From assembly GCA_031310005.1 (NCBI GenBank), contig CM062379.1, positions 4,154,001-4,218,000 on the forward strand: a stretch of 64,000 nucleotides of DNA. Direction: 5' to 3'. Each line of letters opens with the position of its first letter. Position 1 is the stretch's first letter. Both the position numbers and the translations under genes were made by a program. Source of the DNA: Dactylellina haptotyla (taxonomy: Eukaryota; Ascomycota; Orbiliomycetes; Orbiliales; Orbiliaceae). Positions 25,016 to 37,214 of this stretch are shown here, piece after piece. The notes under the pieces are model-generated. The model saw only the letters and a program-made list of their open reading frames with translations. It had not been told where the DNA came from and searched no databases.

Positions 25016-26347
25016 AAGGAGAACAACAGCACCCGCATAATAAGATTTGTTTGGTGGGGTTTTGTTTATTTACCATGTTCGTTATCAGAAATTTGGAGAG
25101 AAAAGGTATTATCGTCGAGGGTCTGCGGCCTCGATGCATGGAAACGTGAGCCAGTGAATATCAATATTTCATTTGGAAACTCTGAGGTTACCCTATCAAA
25201 GCTGAGACTATCTGCAAGGAAGGGGGGAAAGAGCCAAAAAAAGAAAAGGGAAGAAAAAGTCGAGAGTTTGATCCGGGTTCTGGCCCCTCACCTCAAAAAA
25301 AACCCAGCGCCGGAGTTCGCAAGGGGCCACAACTTATTTGTCCACATGGTATTCCGACATAGTCTACTTTTAAGCAGGGAGGGCGAATACAAGATATTAT
25401 CAGTATTGCATAATATTGAGAGTCTTTTATTATCACAATTACCGCCGTTTAGGGTCGAGTCGCACTACGCACATGGGGAGGAGGGGCCAGACGGACCTGG
25501 ATTACTCCGATCCACAACCTCAACCTGAAGAGCCGAAGCTAATATTTCCACCTGTCCACAGGAAGACGGAAATTTTTAAACTTTTTACAACGCACTGAAA
25601 TCGGCTATTCTTTCTGTTGAATCTGTCTGGGTGCATTGTTTAAATTACCTTAGCTTCGGGGTGTTCATATGCAATCTTATGTATGTTGAGCATCAACAGG
25701 TTAAAGTTAACCAAAGAGTGCTGAAGGGTTCACTTAGCGGAAACCCCCCCAGCCGCGAGATTTCAGACTGGGTTCGTTTCGTCTGAGAAAGTGGTCTCTT
25801 TGCACTATGTACTGGTACTTACGCCAGATGGAGTCGTCCAAACAGGGACTAGAGGGGCGAGGTGACTTTCGTCGGAGCAGAACGCGCAGTTGGGAATCGA
25901 ATCAGCCGCCCAACCTTATCGAGGGCGATTTGGGCACCAGCGGTATGGGGAATCCCGAGGACGGGCAACCGAAGCTCGAGATGAAAGAAGCAAAACAAAA
26001 TATATTCTCGCTTCGCTTGATGTATGATTGGCTGGAATGTGAGAACAGACCACTGAGGAGACCTGCGCCCCTGACAATACTCGCAGGGGAGATCTGGAAG
26101 GGAACCCCTTTTCAGCAGCGATCAGCAGTCCCGACAGCTTGTTTCTGGCTTTTCGTGTGAAAAGCCTCTCCGCTGCCAGTAACCGATTCTCGCGCAACCA
26201 CCACCACAACCACCGCCAAAAAAGAAAGTAAGAAAGCCCACCCGCAGCAGCCGTCGGGAGATAGACATCGTGGAACTGAAAATGGGGGAGTCCACGAGGG
26301 TTAGAAAGGCTGTAATTGTCAAATGTCGATAGGAGACAACATCGCCC

Positions 26348-26366
26348 AAAAAAAAAAAAAAAAAAA
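26348..26366. repeat. Poly-A tract (19 A)
   Basis: A homopolymer of about 19 A is followed by GGAAGAGGAAGAAGAAG-type purine repeats. It lies in the gene-free region upstream of the C2H2 regulator. Confidence 0.8.
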
Positions 26367-28134
26367 GGAAGAGGAAGAAGAAGTAAAAGGCTAAGATGCT
26401 TTAGTAATGCCTCACCTTCTCCCGATATCTACAGCGCGCACAAACACATCATCTGGTGCATCCCGTCCCCTCGCCTGTCTGCCCCTCTGTTTCTCGCCCT
26501 TTCGTGCAGCCGAGCTTCATCGTTCTCTCTCTCTACAGAGGACAGTAAACTGGGTATATTGCGGCAAGGAATAAAATTGGCTTGTTACCACGGCTGTCTC
26601 CGTCTGCATTGTCTGATTGTTCGTAATAACAATAATAGAAGGCTGCACTGGTAGATATGCCTCAAAGGCCGGATTGCGCGCAACAGCGCGGTGTCAAGGG
26701 CCTTTTTTTTTTTTTCCCTCCCCATCTTCCCCTTTCTCTTCCTCGCGGCGACACCAGACAACAGCCGAAAGAAACGGAAAGGGAAAAGGGGGTGGTCTGT
26801 TTTAGTGGGAATCAGCGATGTTAGTAAAACGACAAGAAACGGTTCCGCGAGAGGGACATTTGGCAGAAGGTCTGGACGTCGTCCCTTCGGCCAAACCTTC
26901 CCTCCCTGACCTTGTCCATGACCAAACTATCCATGACCATGGCAGCCCCACCACAATAAATCCTCACCACGTGCGCGCTAATTCCGGAGGAACGCAATTT
27001 CTCCAAAATCCAGTTGGCGATACGTCCTGCTTCCTCAAACGTCCCCAAAAAACAAAAAAACGTGGAAGCCAGCCCGCTCAGCTCAGTCCCCCGACCCACC
27101 ACACCCTGCTGGCTTTCGTTGCTTGCCTCCCAAAAGACGGCAGCCCACGGAATGATCTCGTCGCTAGTCCCGAAGCGATATGCTCAGCATGTACTTGCCA
27201 TCCTGTTGACCCGTACATGTACCCACCTCTGAGCCAAGAGATGGTGGTTAAAGATTAGAACACTAATAAGATAAATTTGATAAGAATGAGATAGATAAAT
27301 AAATAAAATAAAATAAGCTTCATTTGTCCTGAGGGTTTCAGCTCACAGACGACGGACATGTCATGACATTGTGTTATCTATAGATAGATTGCTCTGAATG
27401 TTGTACAAACCCAGCCCTCAGATTGGAGTATCTATAATATGGGCTGTTATGAGATATGGAGTAAGGAAAAGCGTGGGAGAAGAGCCATGCAGGGAAGAGA
27501 TGGTGGCCCGAGCCAAGGTGAGACCCACTAAGCCTTTTTGCGGCCAAATGTCTCAGAGCATGTCTCACCAGAAACAGCCTCCAAAAAGCAAACTGAGACA
27601 CTGCGCTCTTCTTTTACCTCTGTCGCGCTTTTTCTTTTGTTTTTTCTTTCCTCCTTGCTGGTTGGATGCACAGGCTGAAGACTTGCACCACCAGCAAACA
27701 CGACTACAACACACTGGAGGATCGACTTTTTAGTACAAGCAAGATGAAGATACCAACGGCGGGAAACACCAGCCAACCCGCTCCCGCCTATCCAACAAAA
27801 GCCATCAAGACTTAAAACCTCTTAGATATTTTAAACCGCGTGCACGAAGATCGAACTAGTGATTCTAGAGAAGTAGTTTCATATGATCATAGTTAGGAGA
27901 TCGGCATACGTCTTCCAATTAATTAAGCTTATTTCAGTTAAAGTCTTAAAAGCCGTCATTAAAATCGTCTTCACCTCAATCGTAATTATCTAGAATACCT
28001 AAGAAAGCCTCTTTCGTGCTTCCAAGTCACTTCTCTTGTTCCTCAGAAACCAGCTCTCTGATGGTAGTTGCACGTAATATCAGAAGTGCTTGATAGGACG
28101 AGATCGTGCTCTAACATCAACCCTCTCTAAACAA

Positions 28135-30507
28135 TTACTCCTGCTTATCACGATCGCTTGCAGAAAGCAAGATATTGATTGCTTCATAAACCCTTCGGAG
28201 CTCTATTTTAGCAGCATCCCGCATCGTAATCCCGATACCCATACTTTCTGTACCTACCCCCCCAAGACAATTGCTGCCTTGTCTCATGATCCCATCTGCT
28301 AACAACCCAGCAATTGCCTGTTATGAAATTAGCATTAGCATGCTTTTCCTACTTGTCCTCTTATAGAACGTATTTAGACACAGCTCTTACCTCTACAACA
28401 ATATAATCCGCTCCTGGTCTGACTGTTAGCGCCTGAAACTGTGTTGCTAGAGGATGAGAAACTCCGAGGTCCCCCAAAATTGCAAAGCATTCGGTCGTAG
28501 TAATACCCATGGCACCTAGAAATGTTAGCTTCTGGCGGTACGTAAACCCTGGACAAAATGATACTGTGCGACAAAGACGTCGCAATAACTTCAGGTCGAT
28601 GTTTGGCCCTGCTTTTCCTCGGAGTATTTGACGTTTTAGGAGCCCACCAGCTTCAAATGCTGCGTGGAATATCATATCTCTTTGTCGTAATGTATAAAAA
28701 TCAGTATCTCCCCAAGGAAATTTAGTAACAACACTCATTAAGGATTCGTAAGGCCTTTGGAGGCACTTTCTGCTGAAGGGTGACTATATTGGGGACATGT
28801 AAGAACAATTCGCCATTTATGCACCCTATAAGCCGGATGATAATCATGTAGGATAGACGAACCCTGTGCGGTGTTCGCGCGTGGCCGAGTATCATGACCA
28901 ACTCTTCCCTGCTGATTATTTCAATTGGTCCCTCCGAAGACAATTGGTGCTCGCCAACTTCGAGCTCGCCATTCTCACTCCATGAAGCACCTCTGACTTT
29001 TGGAAATAGCCATTCCATGAGTTCGATCCGCCTCGCTAGTTCAAGGGAGATATGACGACCACCAAGTATGCATCTACGGTTATTATTGCAACGTCTTTGA
29101 ATAAACATTTCCGCGGCTCCCATATTTGAGAACTCCAAGAAGCAGTCCATTGTTTTACCCTGCAAGCGAATGTAATATTCGACAATACAAGCTAGTCAGC
29201 GTGATTCCCAGTGCATACGGCAGGGACAAATTTGAAAGGGTCGGGTCGCGGAATTACCGTGGTTCGGTCCATGATGACATGGATATTGCCTCCATCCGTG
29301 GACAAACCCGAGTTTTTCCCAAGGAACTCAAACAACATAGCGTCGTCAAGGTTATACGGAATCTAAGCGGGAGGTGGTTAGTCTTGTTAATTTCGATGGA
29401 TATATGGATTCGGTTATGTGGATTTTGGATTAGCAGGAAAGAAGAAGGTGCCGAGGGGGGCCCTACATTGTCAATTTTCACCAGATTTTGACAACTATCT
29501 TTTGACTGCGACGAGAGAAGAGATTCACCAGCTAAAATAGTCTGTTTACCCAACTCTTCCAGGGGCATGTACTTGATAATGTCACCAATTCCGAACACAT
29601 GTGAACTTAACCACGAATGCGACATATTTTTCAACCCGAAAATTTCATCTGCCCCTATAGAGTTTGAAAACAAGTCGAGGTGAGAATTAGAGTCTTGGAA
29701 TTCCCTTTCTGAAAATTCTATAGGAGCGGGTGAGTCAAATTTGGAGGAATCAAATGCAACCGCTTTCGTTCTCTGGTCAGATTTAATGCAGGTAGCCTGG
29801 TTTTGAGGAACCCGTGGGACTGACAAATTCGAATGATCAAGGCCATTGCTTGTGCCCAGGACGAGAATAGAGGGCGTATCATCGTGATAAATATCAGACC
29901 CGGAGGGGAGCGGATATGGTGAGCGTGGGACAGAGTGGTTCTCGAGGTATGGAGATACCGCTGGGGTGGGTTGCGATGTATCATCTATGCTGTAGTTCCC
30001 TTCGCGGAGGACTGCTCTGTGAAAGTCCAAATTCAGGGCAGGCGTACATGGATGACCTAGCCCAAATATTTCTGGTCCTTTCATGAATTCCTGGGCGGGG
30101 TAAAGTGGGGGCTCGGTTAGATAGCTTGTAATGCATTGGTGCTTAGGCTTCATATTGGATGATGGAACTGGATAGTAATTGGAAGCAAGGCCGTTGGAAT
30201 AAGAAGTCTGCTGGTTCGAAATTCCGCTTTGCGCTGATGATAGGCTATACTTTGATGAAGTAGCGTCTAGTAAAAATCTCGGTTGGGCCAATTTTGGCGT
30301 TCTGTGGACCGCAGCAACAGACAAATCCCCGCTGTTCGCATCCCAAGTGTCATAAAGTTGGTTTACCGGGAAGCCATATCTCACTACCATCGGAGAACTT
30401 TTATTTCCAACCACTGCATTGAAATTTCTTGGAGAAGTAAATAGGCCGTCATCGTTATCTGATAGAGGTGTCGTCTTCCCGTAGCTATCTCCATGAATCC
30501 AGTCCAT
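28135..30507 (-). CDS. RRM-containing RNA-binding protein
   Basis: Five exons: 30507-29467, 29362-29258, 29159-28863, 28783-28391 and 28317-28135. All joins are phase 0, giving 672 residues. Residues 1-345 are a Ser/Pro/Asn-rich disordered region (ISNQQTSYSNGLASNYYPVP). From the end of exon 1 the protein enters an RRM-like fold: IPYNLDDAMLFEFLGKNSG, NIHVIMDRTT|GKTMDCFLEFS, then RHISLEL. This resembles the quasi-RRMs of hnRNP-H/ESRP-like proteins. A conserved C-terminal helical region follows (RPYESLMSVVTKFPWGDTDF, TLRQRDMIFHAA, CPGFTYRQKLTFLGAMG, AAKIELRRVYEAINILLSAS). The last exon is outside any long open frame and was found from its splice site and frame. The role is probably mRNA binding, but the target is unknown. 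The gene diverges from RRP43. Confidence 0.82.
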
Positions 30508-31027
30508 AACTGGTGAAATCCACAAGCAACCCCTGTGTACGTATGTGATTTGATTTCAATCCGAGTCAAGATGACAAGGTTATTTGTGAGTATATAGTCG
30601 ATTATCAACTCGCAAGGCAGTATTTAAGTTAGATAATATGCTGAGAACTGCAGCTTGAGGACGTAGACTGTGATGCTAAAGTTTATAACGTTACAGTTGT
30701 AACTGGGATGGCGTTGAGGGTGCGGAGAATGTAGTGGAGAGGATGGGAGGATGGGGAGGGTTTGGCTAATAGTTTAAGTAAAGGAGGGCACTGTCTCCTC
30801 CCAACTTACCATCGTAGAGTCACGCACCTCATACATTCTCTAGTTCGCTATTGATCTTTACCTTCCGCCCCAACACATTTATGTCAGCGACTAGTTGTTG
30901 CATTTTCCATTATGAACCACGGAAGATATATAACCCCGTCTCAATCCTCAAAAAAAAAAAAAGAGCTTACATCACAGGTTGTCGGTTGTCTCTATAGAGG
31001 CACAAACAACACCCCGAAGCCATTCTG
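30508..31027. promoter_or_regulatory. Divergent promoter region, RRM gene / RRP43
   Basis: This is 520 bp between two divergent ATGs. It includes a G-rich segment on the + strand (about 30700-30770) and an A run at 30950-30962. No individual site is assigned. Confidence 0.45.
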
Positions 31028-32167
31028 ATGGCCTCACCGACTTCGCCGGTCTTGCAGCCGAGGGGCGACTCTGGAGCCCCTTTAACCTTTTCGACATCGT
31101 TATTCCGGCATATATCACCGTCCTTATACTTACAACGACACCTACTTCGAAAACCAACTACCCGACCCAATAATCGACAACCTTCCCAGCATCGCGACTT
31201 AACTTTAACCACAAATTCCTTAGGCCATGCGCATGGATCTGCCGTTGTTAGAGCTGGTGATACCGCAGTAGTTTGCGGGGTTAGGGGTGAGATCCTTACC
31301 CTGCTACCAGGCGATGATACTTCAATATTTGAGTTTTACAACCATTTATCTACCTCTGCAACCCATTCATATAGCTCCCGAAGCTCTGGAGGCGCTGGCT
31401 GGGGCGAACTTATCACTCCGAATGTGGAGATATCTACCGGGTGCTCGAAGAAATATCCTCTCGGACCACCAGGAGCATTGGCGCAAACACTTTCGGACCA
31501 GCTTCGAGAACTAATTAGCGCGAGTAAGCTCGTTGAATTGACATCACTTAGAATATACGACCAAGACGCTGATCGAGAGGCTGTCCCCAAAATAAAGGGC
31601 TATTGGTCTATTTATATCGACATCTTGTGTATTTCATTAGATGGTAATATTCTGGATGCTTCATGGTATGCCATCGTAGCTGCGTTGGCCTCTGCAAAGC
31701 TACCACTGGCCATTTGGAACCAGAATGAAGAACGAATAGTCTGCCACAAATCTCTATATCATCCGGTTATGCTGCGTTCCTGTCTTCCATTCATCACAAC
31801 ATTCGCTATTGTACCAGTGCTTGGGCTTCCTGGAAACAGTACCGTAGATGAGAGTATACAGACAGCAAATATCATAATCCTCAATGACCCAGACTCTTAT
31901 GAAGAAGATGAGGCAGTTGAAACGGTAACAATTTTATCCACTACGGTACATGCTGTCGAAACCACACAAACCCCAAATGTCTCATCAATAAAGACTCGGA
32001 TTGAGAGAATGGAGAAAGTTGGTGGATGGAAATTAGGGATGTCGCAACTCGCACAGTGTATACAACTAGCTGCAGCGAAGGCGGCTCATTATACGGAAAC
32101 GTTGCTACAAGAAGGCTCATGGTCTAAGCAGTCGAACAAGACCTCTGTATCTCCCCGAATTCTCTGA
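31028..32167 (+). CDS. RRP43: Exosome complex component RRP43 (RNase PH-like ring subunit)
   Basis: RRP43 is one of the six RNase-PH-fold subunits that form the ring of the nuclear and cytoplasmic RNA exosome, which processes and degrades RNA 3' to 5'. In eukaryotes the ring subunits are structural rather than catalytic. This is a single-exon gene of 379 residues. The RNase PH domain is seen from DLTLTTNSLGHAHGSAVVRA and GDTAVVCGVRGEI through NVEISTGCSK, QLRELISASKLVELTSLRIY, YWSIYIDILCISLDGNILDA and AALASAKLP. It ends in the exosome-type C-terminal domain (WKLGMSQLAQCIQLAAAKA). Assignment to RRP43 rather than RRP42/45/46 rests on overall resemblance and is slightly less certain than the family call. 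Its stop is 103 bp from that of MIC19, which converges on it. Confidence 0.9.
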   Translation: MASPTSPVLQPRGDSGAPLTFSTSLFRHISPSLYLQRHLLRKPTTRPNNRQPSQHRDLTLTTNSLGHAHGSAVVRAGDTAVVCGVRGEILTLLPGDDTSIFEFYNHLSTSATHSYSSRSSGGAGWGELITPNVEISTGCSKKYPLGPPGALAQTLSDQLRELISASKLVELTSLRIYDQDADREAVPKIKGYWSIYIDILCISLDGNILDASWYAIVAALASAKLPLAIWNQNEERIVCHKSLYHPVMLRSCLPFITTFAIVPVLGLPGNSTVDESIQTANIIILNDPDSYEEDEAVETVTILSTTVHAVETTQTPNVSSIKTRIERMEKVGGWKLGMSQLAQCIQLAAAKAAHYTETLLQEGSWSKQSNKTSVSPRIL

Positions 32168-32270
32168 TAACAATTTCTGGTCGTTGGACATTTGATTTGA
32201 GGATTCAGAACCTACGCCATTCAGTTTACTATTCCTATAGTAACGAACATGGCGAGAAAGCATTGTTTTT

Positions 32271-33055
32271 CTAAACATCCCCCACAACTTTTTGCACAAA
32301 TGAGTTTTCTAGCCGCGTGATCTCTTGCTTGAAATCTTCCACTTCCTTCCAACAGTCCAATGGACGCCGGTCGTTCAAGCGCAGACACCGTATGACTGCC
32401 ATCTCAGCCCTTCTGGTCTCTTCTTCTACGTTTATCGATGCAGGTCGGCTATGCAACTTTTGCGATAGCGTTGCGATAGAACGGCTGATTGTATTCCTGT
32501 CAGGCTTATCGTCTTGCGTTGTATCTTTTAAATGAGAGTATTTTCTTAGATGGAACGGGACAATGTGTCTGGGGAAACAATAGCATACGTATCTGCTCGT
32601 CAATGAGCCTAGAAAACCCATCCTCTTTGCTCTGTAGCCTCTCAAGTTCCTTGGTGACTTTCTTCTGTATCGTTAAACTAGTTTCTAACTAGAATGGCGG
32701 ATCAGACGGACATGGTATTTCAACGTTTGTGCTACGCAAGGGCGACCCGAGCGGATACTGGAAAGGGTTCATACTTCGCGGGTTGCATCCGACTTTTACA
32801 ACGAATACAGAGAACCCCGGGAAGTTGAGGTAGAGTCAGTCAGGTATTTGTATTGGTATCATCGTAAAGAAACTAAGTGTCGTGGTAATACTTCGGGATT
32901 TTGCTGTAACGAGTTCATCAAATTGAAACCAAGTTTGCCGTGCCCGCTATGTATTGAAAGTTGTTAGTGGTGTTTGCTTCTGCTACATGATTACATTGGC
33001 CCCTATACCTTTGGAAGACGTGCTGGCTAGATAAATTAGACTGGGTCGAACCCAT
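32271..33055 (-). CDS. MIC19: MICOS subunit MIC19
   Basis: MIC19 is a peripheral inner-membrane subunit of the MICOS complex, which maintains cristae junctions. The model has five exons: 33055-33009, 32946-32892, 32775-32792 (only 18 nt), 32688-32589 and 32524-32271, giving 157 residues in unbroken phase. The start MGSTQSNLSSQHVFQ has the MGS N-terminus expected for myristoylation. LGFNLMNSLQQNPE|SDATRE|LETSLTIQKKVTKELERL reproduces the conserved N-terminal helix of fungal MIC19 across two introns. The C-terminus has the family signature IRCLRLNDRRPLDCWKEVED with its Cys pair, then FKQEITRLENSFV. The central variable region is shorter than in many fungi. The last intron (32588-32525) was chosen because it alone restores the C-terminal frame without a stop. 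It diverges from the cyclophilin gene across 265 bp. Confidence 0.85.
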
Positions 33056-33320
33056 TGCATTGAGTTCAATGGAGTAGGAGAGGGGCTGATGTGTGCAGGA
33101 GGGATGCCCGCTGCGAATCTACACTTGATGTTGTCTGTTGGGGGTTTGTTCAAGATCCTTGGATATAAAACCTGCATAAGTTCAAGGCCCATAAAAAATT
33201 CTCCTGGTTTGAATGCCAAGACCGTAACCCAGCGAGGTTGGTTCCCATACCACAACCTCGCGCTCTCATAGCATAGTCCTTGACATCATCACACACCGCG
33301 CCAACGGCTTAACCTACATC
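33056..33320. promoter_or_regulatory. Short divergent promoter, MIC19 / PPIL1
   Basis: Only 265 bp separate the two start codons, so both genes must share a compact bidirectional promoter. No defined motif is assigned. Confidence 0.5.
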
Positions 33321-34316
33321 ATGGAGCAACTATTAAATACTGAATCACTGCCTGCGGCGGTCCTTCTTGACACTACTATGGTGAGTCAAGCCCAATAATG
33401 GCAGAGAGCCCATAGCTTTGACTCCGTTTGAAGTTCCGCCTTGATCCGACTAATACCTGTACTCGGAGGTGGCTAACACGCTTTGCAAATTCAAACATAG
33501 GGCCGAATTGTAATTGAGTTATACACGGATCATGCTCCCAGGGTATTATATACATACATACGTGAACGGCCCTTAAAATATCACCTATCTCATACAGGAC
33601 GTGATAGACTTGTAATAATTTTGCCACGCTCGCCTCGAAAGGCTACTATAATGATGTTACTGTATGTCTAAATTCCCTGTTTCTGGTCCGTGCGACTGTC
33701 ACAGCTAATTGAGATATCCTCCATCATCTTCTAGGATGTAGTTCCATAGAATAATTAAGGACTTTATGTAGGTGCTCCATTGAAAAAGACTCTAGTTCCC
33801 CGCCATGCCGCCTTTCCTACCCCTCACACCTCAGAAGGTATTTGCAGCGTGTAAGGTGACTAACAGATTGTAATAACCTTAGGATACAAGGAGGTGATCC
33901 CACGGTACGTTACAGCGATCACCGATTTTGCTATCACCAGCGAAGAGGTGAATATATTTGAGTTATACGAAACTGAGATCAATTTTATCAAGGGAACTGG
34001 TCGAGGTGGTTCTTCAATATATGGTGACAAACCACTCGATGACCCCCACCCACTCCTGAAGCATAGTGGTGCTGGTATTGTATCTATGGCAAACAGTGGG
34101 CCTAAAACGGAAGGCTCTCAATTTTTTATAACTCTTGCCCCTACCCCTTGGCTAGACGGGAAGCATATAATATTCGGCCGAGTCCAGAGTGGGATGCGCG
34201 CTGTCCAGCGGATCGGACTGGTGAATACTGATAGCGATAGGCCAATTGCGGAAATCAAGATACGCGCTACCAGGCTTCTTCGTGATGGTGATGAAGTGGA
34301 TGAAGTGGAAACCTAG
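33321..34316 (+). CDS. Peptidyl-prolyl cis-trans isomerase, PPIL1-type cyclophilin
   Basis: This is a small cyclophilin of the PPIL1 class, which in other eukaryotes associates with the spliceosome. Six exons: 33321-33380, 33501-33542, 33608-33661, 33742-33767, 33883-33904 and 33993-34316, for 175 residues. Reading across junctions gives [58 protein letters not shown]. The catalytic Arg (FHR), Phe/Met (DFM) and Gln (QGG) are present, as are [15 protein letters not shown] and [14 protein letters not shown] with the Trp and His of the cyclosporin pocket. An active enzyme is therefore expected. Introns are dense in the first half: two exons are under 30 nt. A long frame starting inside intron 5 at 33894 is a partial shadow of the last exon. 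Confidence 0.93.
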
Positions 34317-35169
34317 TGGGATTCGCTAACGTGTCTCGTTTTTGGATACGAGTAAAGTCTACAAAACCGCACCAGGAGCCCCAGATCACGATTTCTTCTT
34401 CTTCTCTTATCAATGCTGTCATTTATATGTTTAGTTTAAACATTTAACATTTATTTAAGGTACCCGCACCAGAATAATGTGGCGATACATATATCGTGCT
34501 CTTTGTAATCGATGCAGTCAATGCAATCTTGAGGCCGAGCTACGCCGACTCTATGACATACTTGTACTTTCTCGAACATTAAATCTTTCAATTTTCGATT
34601 CCACCTCTGTAAGCGTATCTTGTTGTGAGAGCGGCCATTAGACCTGGGGCAACCAGGACACCGACCAATGGAGACACCGCCCTGGTGTACTTTTTTCTCC
34701 TAGGTTCTAGATAAGGGGGTAGTATATGTGAATATATAATGTTAATACTGAGTGGACAGCGTTTTTAATTGTTTAAATAGAGACTGTTTTTCTGTTTTAA
34801 ATCCCAATCGCGTTAATCGCTGACGTCCCTATTCTGATCAAACGATTCACAAAACACATTTATTGAAGCCTAAATCATATATGCTTACTAGTAAGAGTTG
34901 CGCATAAATTTAAATCGATGATTGTCTAGGCACCAATAGTATACTGCACTGGCTAGTCAGAAGCAATCGAGGACTTTGTGGTTTGCCAGAAATATGTTGT
35001 TTTCTGTTCTAGTGTTTGTTCACAACCCAAAATTGTAAAAGATAGGATAGACGATTGAAAGCAGTTATTTTCTCGCTAAGATGCCGAAGATTTAATTAAA
35101 ACTTGCACCTCATCTGCACGTGTCAGAATTCCCGTCGGTTACGATAATACTGAATTGTCCCGCAGGAAA
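34317..35169. other. Intergenic region between PPIL1 and fumarase
   Basis: Both neighbours are on +, so these 853 bp contain the cyclophilin 3' UTR and the fumarase promoter. The region is A/T-rich (about 34720-35100). I see no gene or repeat. Confidence 0.5.
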
Positions 35170-36955
35170 ATGAGTTTAGCAAAACTCTCTAGGTGCCACC
35201 CCATTATACGACGGCTGGCATTTTCTAGCCCCGCACGATCGATTCAACTTTGCACATCTCGTTCGCTCTCAATGACACCGACGCTCATGGTAACCCTACT
35301 CTATCTTCAAGCGTACCGAACATATTCTTATAGAGGCTAACTCCATCTACACCCGTCTCAAGTCTGGAACAAGGATTGAAACTGATGCGTTCGGGGAAGT
35401 AAATGTACCCGACGAACGATACTATGGAGCACAGACCTTCAGGTTAGTAATATATCCATATATAATTGCTACCCTCAAGTGTTAAATTACCTTACATTGA
35501 TAGGTCCCTCACCAACTTCAAAATCAACCAGCCCGCAGATAGAATGCCCGAACCTATAATTCGCGCATTCGGGATTCTTAAAAAAGCTGCTGCAACTGTT
35601 AACATGACATTCGGGCTTGACCCTAAAATTGGGGAGGCGATTCAACAAGCCTCCCAGGAGATTGTCGACGGAAAGATCTCAATGGATGACTTCCCTCTTG
35701 TAGTCTGGCAGACTGGATCTGGGACACAGTCTAATATGAATGCTAACGAAGTGATTTCGAACCGTGCCATAGAAATCTTGGGGGGGAAACTTGGGAGCAA
35801 AAAGCCAGTACATCCTAACGACCATGTTAACATGTCCGCTAGTTCCAATGATACGTTCCCAACAGTTATGCACATATCTGCTGTTGTTGAAATTAACCAG
35901 AAACTGTTGCCATCACTCAGAAGCCTTCATCAAGCGTTTCAATCGAAGGCAGAAGAATTTTCAGATATCATAAAAATTGGCCGGACGCATTTGCAGGACG
36001 CAACCCCGCTCACCCTTGGGCAAGAATTCTCTGGCTATGCGACGCAACTCGAGTTCGGCATCGCTCGTGTTGAAGCTATTCTCCCTCGACTGCTTCTTTT
36101 GGCACAGGGTGGAACTGCTGTCGGAACTGGTCTCAATACAAGAATCGGCTTCGACACAAAAGTAGCTGAAGAGGTTAGCAGATTGACTGGATATTCCTTC
36201 AAAACAGCGCCGAATAAATTTGAAGCCCTAGCCGCTCATGACGCAATTATTGAGGCCAGTGGCGCATTGAATACATTAGCTGCCAGCTTGATGAAGATTG
36301 CGAATGACGTTCGGTTCCTTGGCAGTGGTCCGAGATGCGGACTTGGCGAATTAAGTCTTCCAGAAAACGAACCAGGTATTACATATATCCTTAGCGACCT
36401 GAGATGTGTAAAAGTGGCTTTGGCTCTAATGACAAGTTTTTAAGGGTCCTCAATCATGCCAGGGAAAGTCAACCCCACCCAGTGCGAATCGATGACAATG
36501 TTATGTGCTCAAGTTATGGGTAATCATGTTGCCATTACTATCGCCGGTGCTAGTGGGCATTTTGAATTGAATGTTTTTAAACCTGTCATGGCTAGAAACC
36601 TGTTGCACTCTATCAGGTTGTTGTCAGATGGTATGGATTCTTTCGAGCACCACTGTGTCTCGGGAATACAACCAAATAAGGAACGGATATCGAAACTCTT
36701 GAATGAAAGTTTGATGTTGGTGACTTGTCTCAACGGCAGAATAGGGTATGATATGGCAAGCAAAGTGGCCAAGAATGCCCATAAGAAAGGAATCACATTG
36801 AAAGAAAGTTGTTTAGAGCTTAACGCTCTGGGTGAAGATGAAGTAAGTCCCATCGGTTTCCTCAGTTTTTATAGACTTGTGACGTACAAAGCTAACCATG
36901 CGTTCTTTAGTTCAACGAGCTTGTTAGGCCAGAATTGATGATTAAACCTCACTAG
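35170..36955 (+). CDS. FUM1: Fumarate hydratase, class II (fumarase)
   Basis: Fumarase reversibly hydrates fumarate to malate in the citric-acid cycle, and a cytosolic pool is common in fungi. Five exons: 35170-35289, 35336-35442, 35504-36375, 36445-36842 and 36911-36955, giving 513 residues. Residues 1-40 are Arg/Ser-rich without acidic residues ([18 protein letters not shown]), a typical mitochondrial presequence, and exon 1 encodes only this part. The class II signature [11 protein letters not shown] spans intron 3. Other active-site blocks are [56 protein letters not shown] and [11 protein letters not shown]. The end [14 protein letters not shown] comes from a 45-nt last exon. Met35 and Met40 lie just after the presequence and could start a cytosolic form. 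This is an inference. Confidence 0.96.
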
Positions 36956-37214
36956 ACCGATGTCGTGGCTCTTAAGGAAGAGAATCATATTTCACAGCAA
37001 ATAAAAATAAAGTAAAAAGGAACCATAGTTGTTCTACCCTTGCGTAGCCTGTAATTCTTTACAAGTTAAATAGAGCGGATTTAAATTAAGTAAATTCGTG
37101 CGGACGAGCAAAGCGTTTGCAATGAATGATTTTGATCACATAAAACATTCCAATGAGCTTGACTAGACTAACAATTTTTTACATGATAAAACTGAGATAA
37201 AATATAAAATAAAA

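Larger units (their letters stand above)
23233..28134. other. 4.9-kb gene-free region upstream of the C2H2 regulator
   Basis: Both flanking genes are on the - strand, so this is mainly the 5' region of the C2H2 gene plus the 3' UTR of the RRM gene. Open frames (for example 23967-24515 -, 25807-26160 +, 26818-27258 +) are low complexity or lack recognisable motifs. It contains a GAA repeat (24985-25015), an A run (26348-26366) and several T/C-rich or A/G-rich tracts. Long upstream regions with such tracts are common for fungal developmental regulators. A non-coding RNA gene here cannot be excluded and cannot be shown from sequence alone. Confidence 0.55.

Noticed and set aside
25880-25910. Possible tRNA on - (GATTCGATTCCC)
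   Set aside because: Only the T-loop-like string is present; the rest does not fold as a cloverleaf.
26818-27258. 146-codon open frame on +
   Set aside because: No family resemblance, overlapped by an equally long frame on the other strand, no splice signals that extend it.
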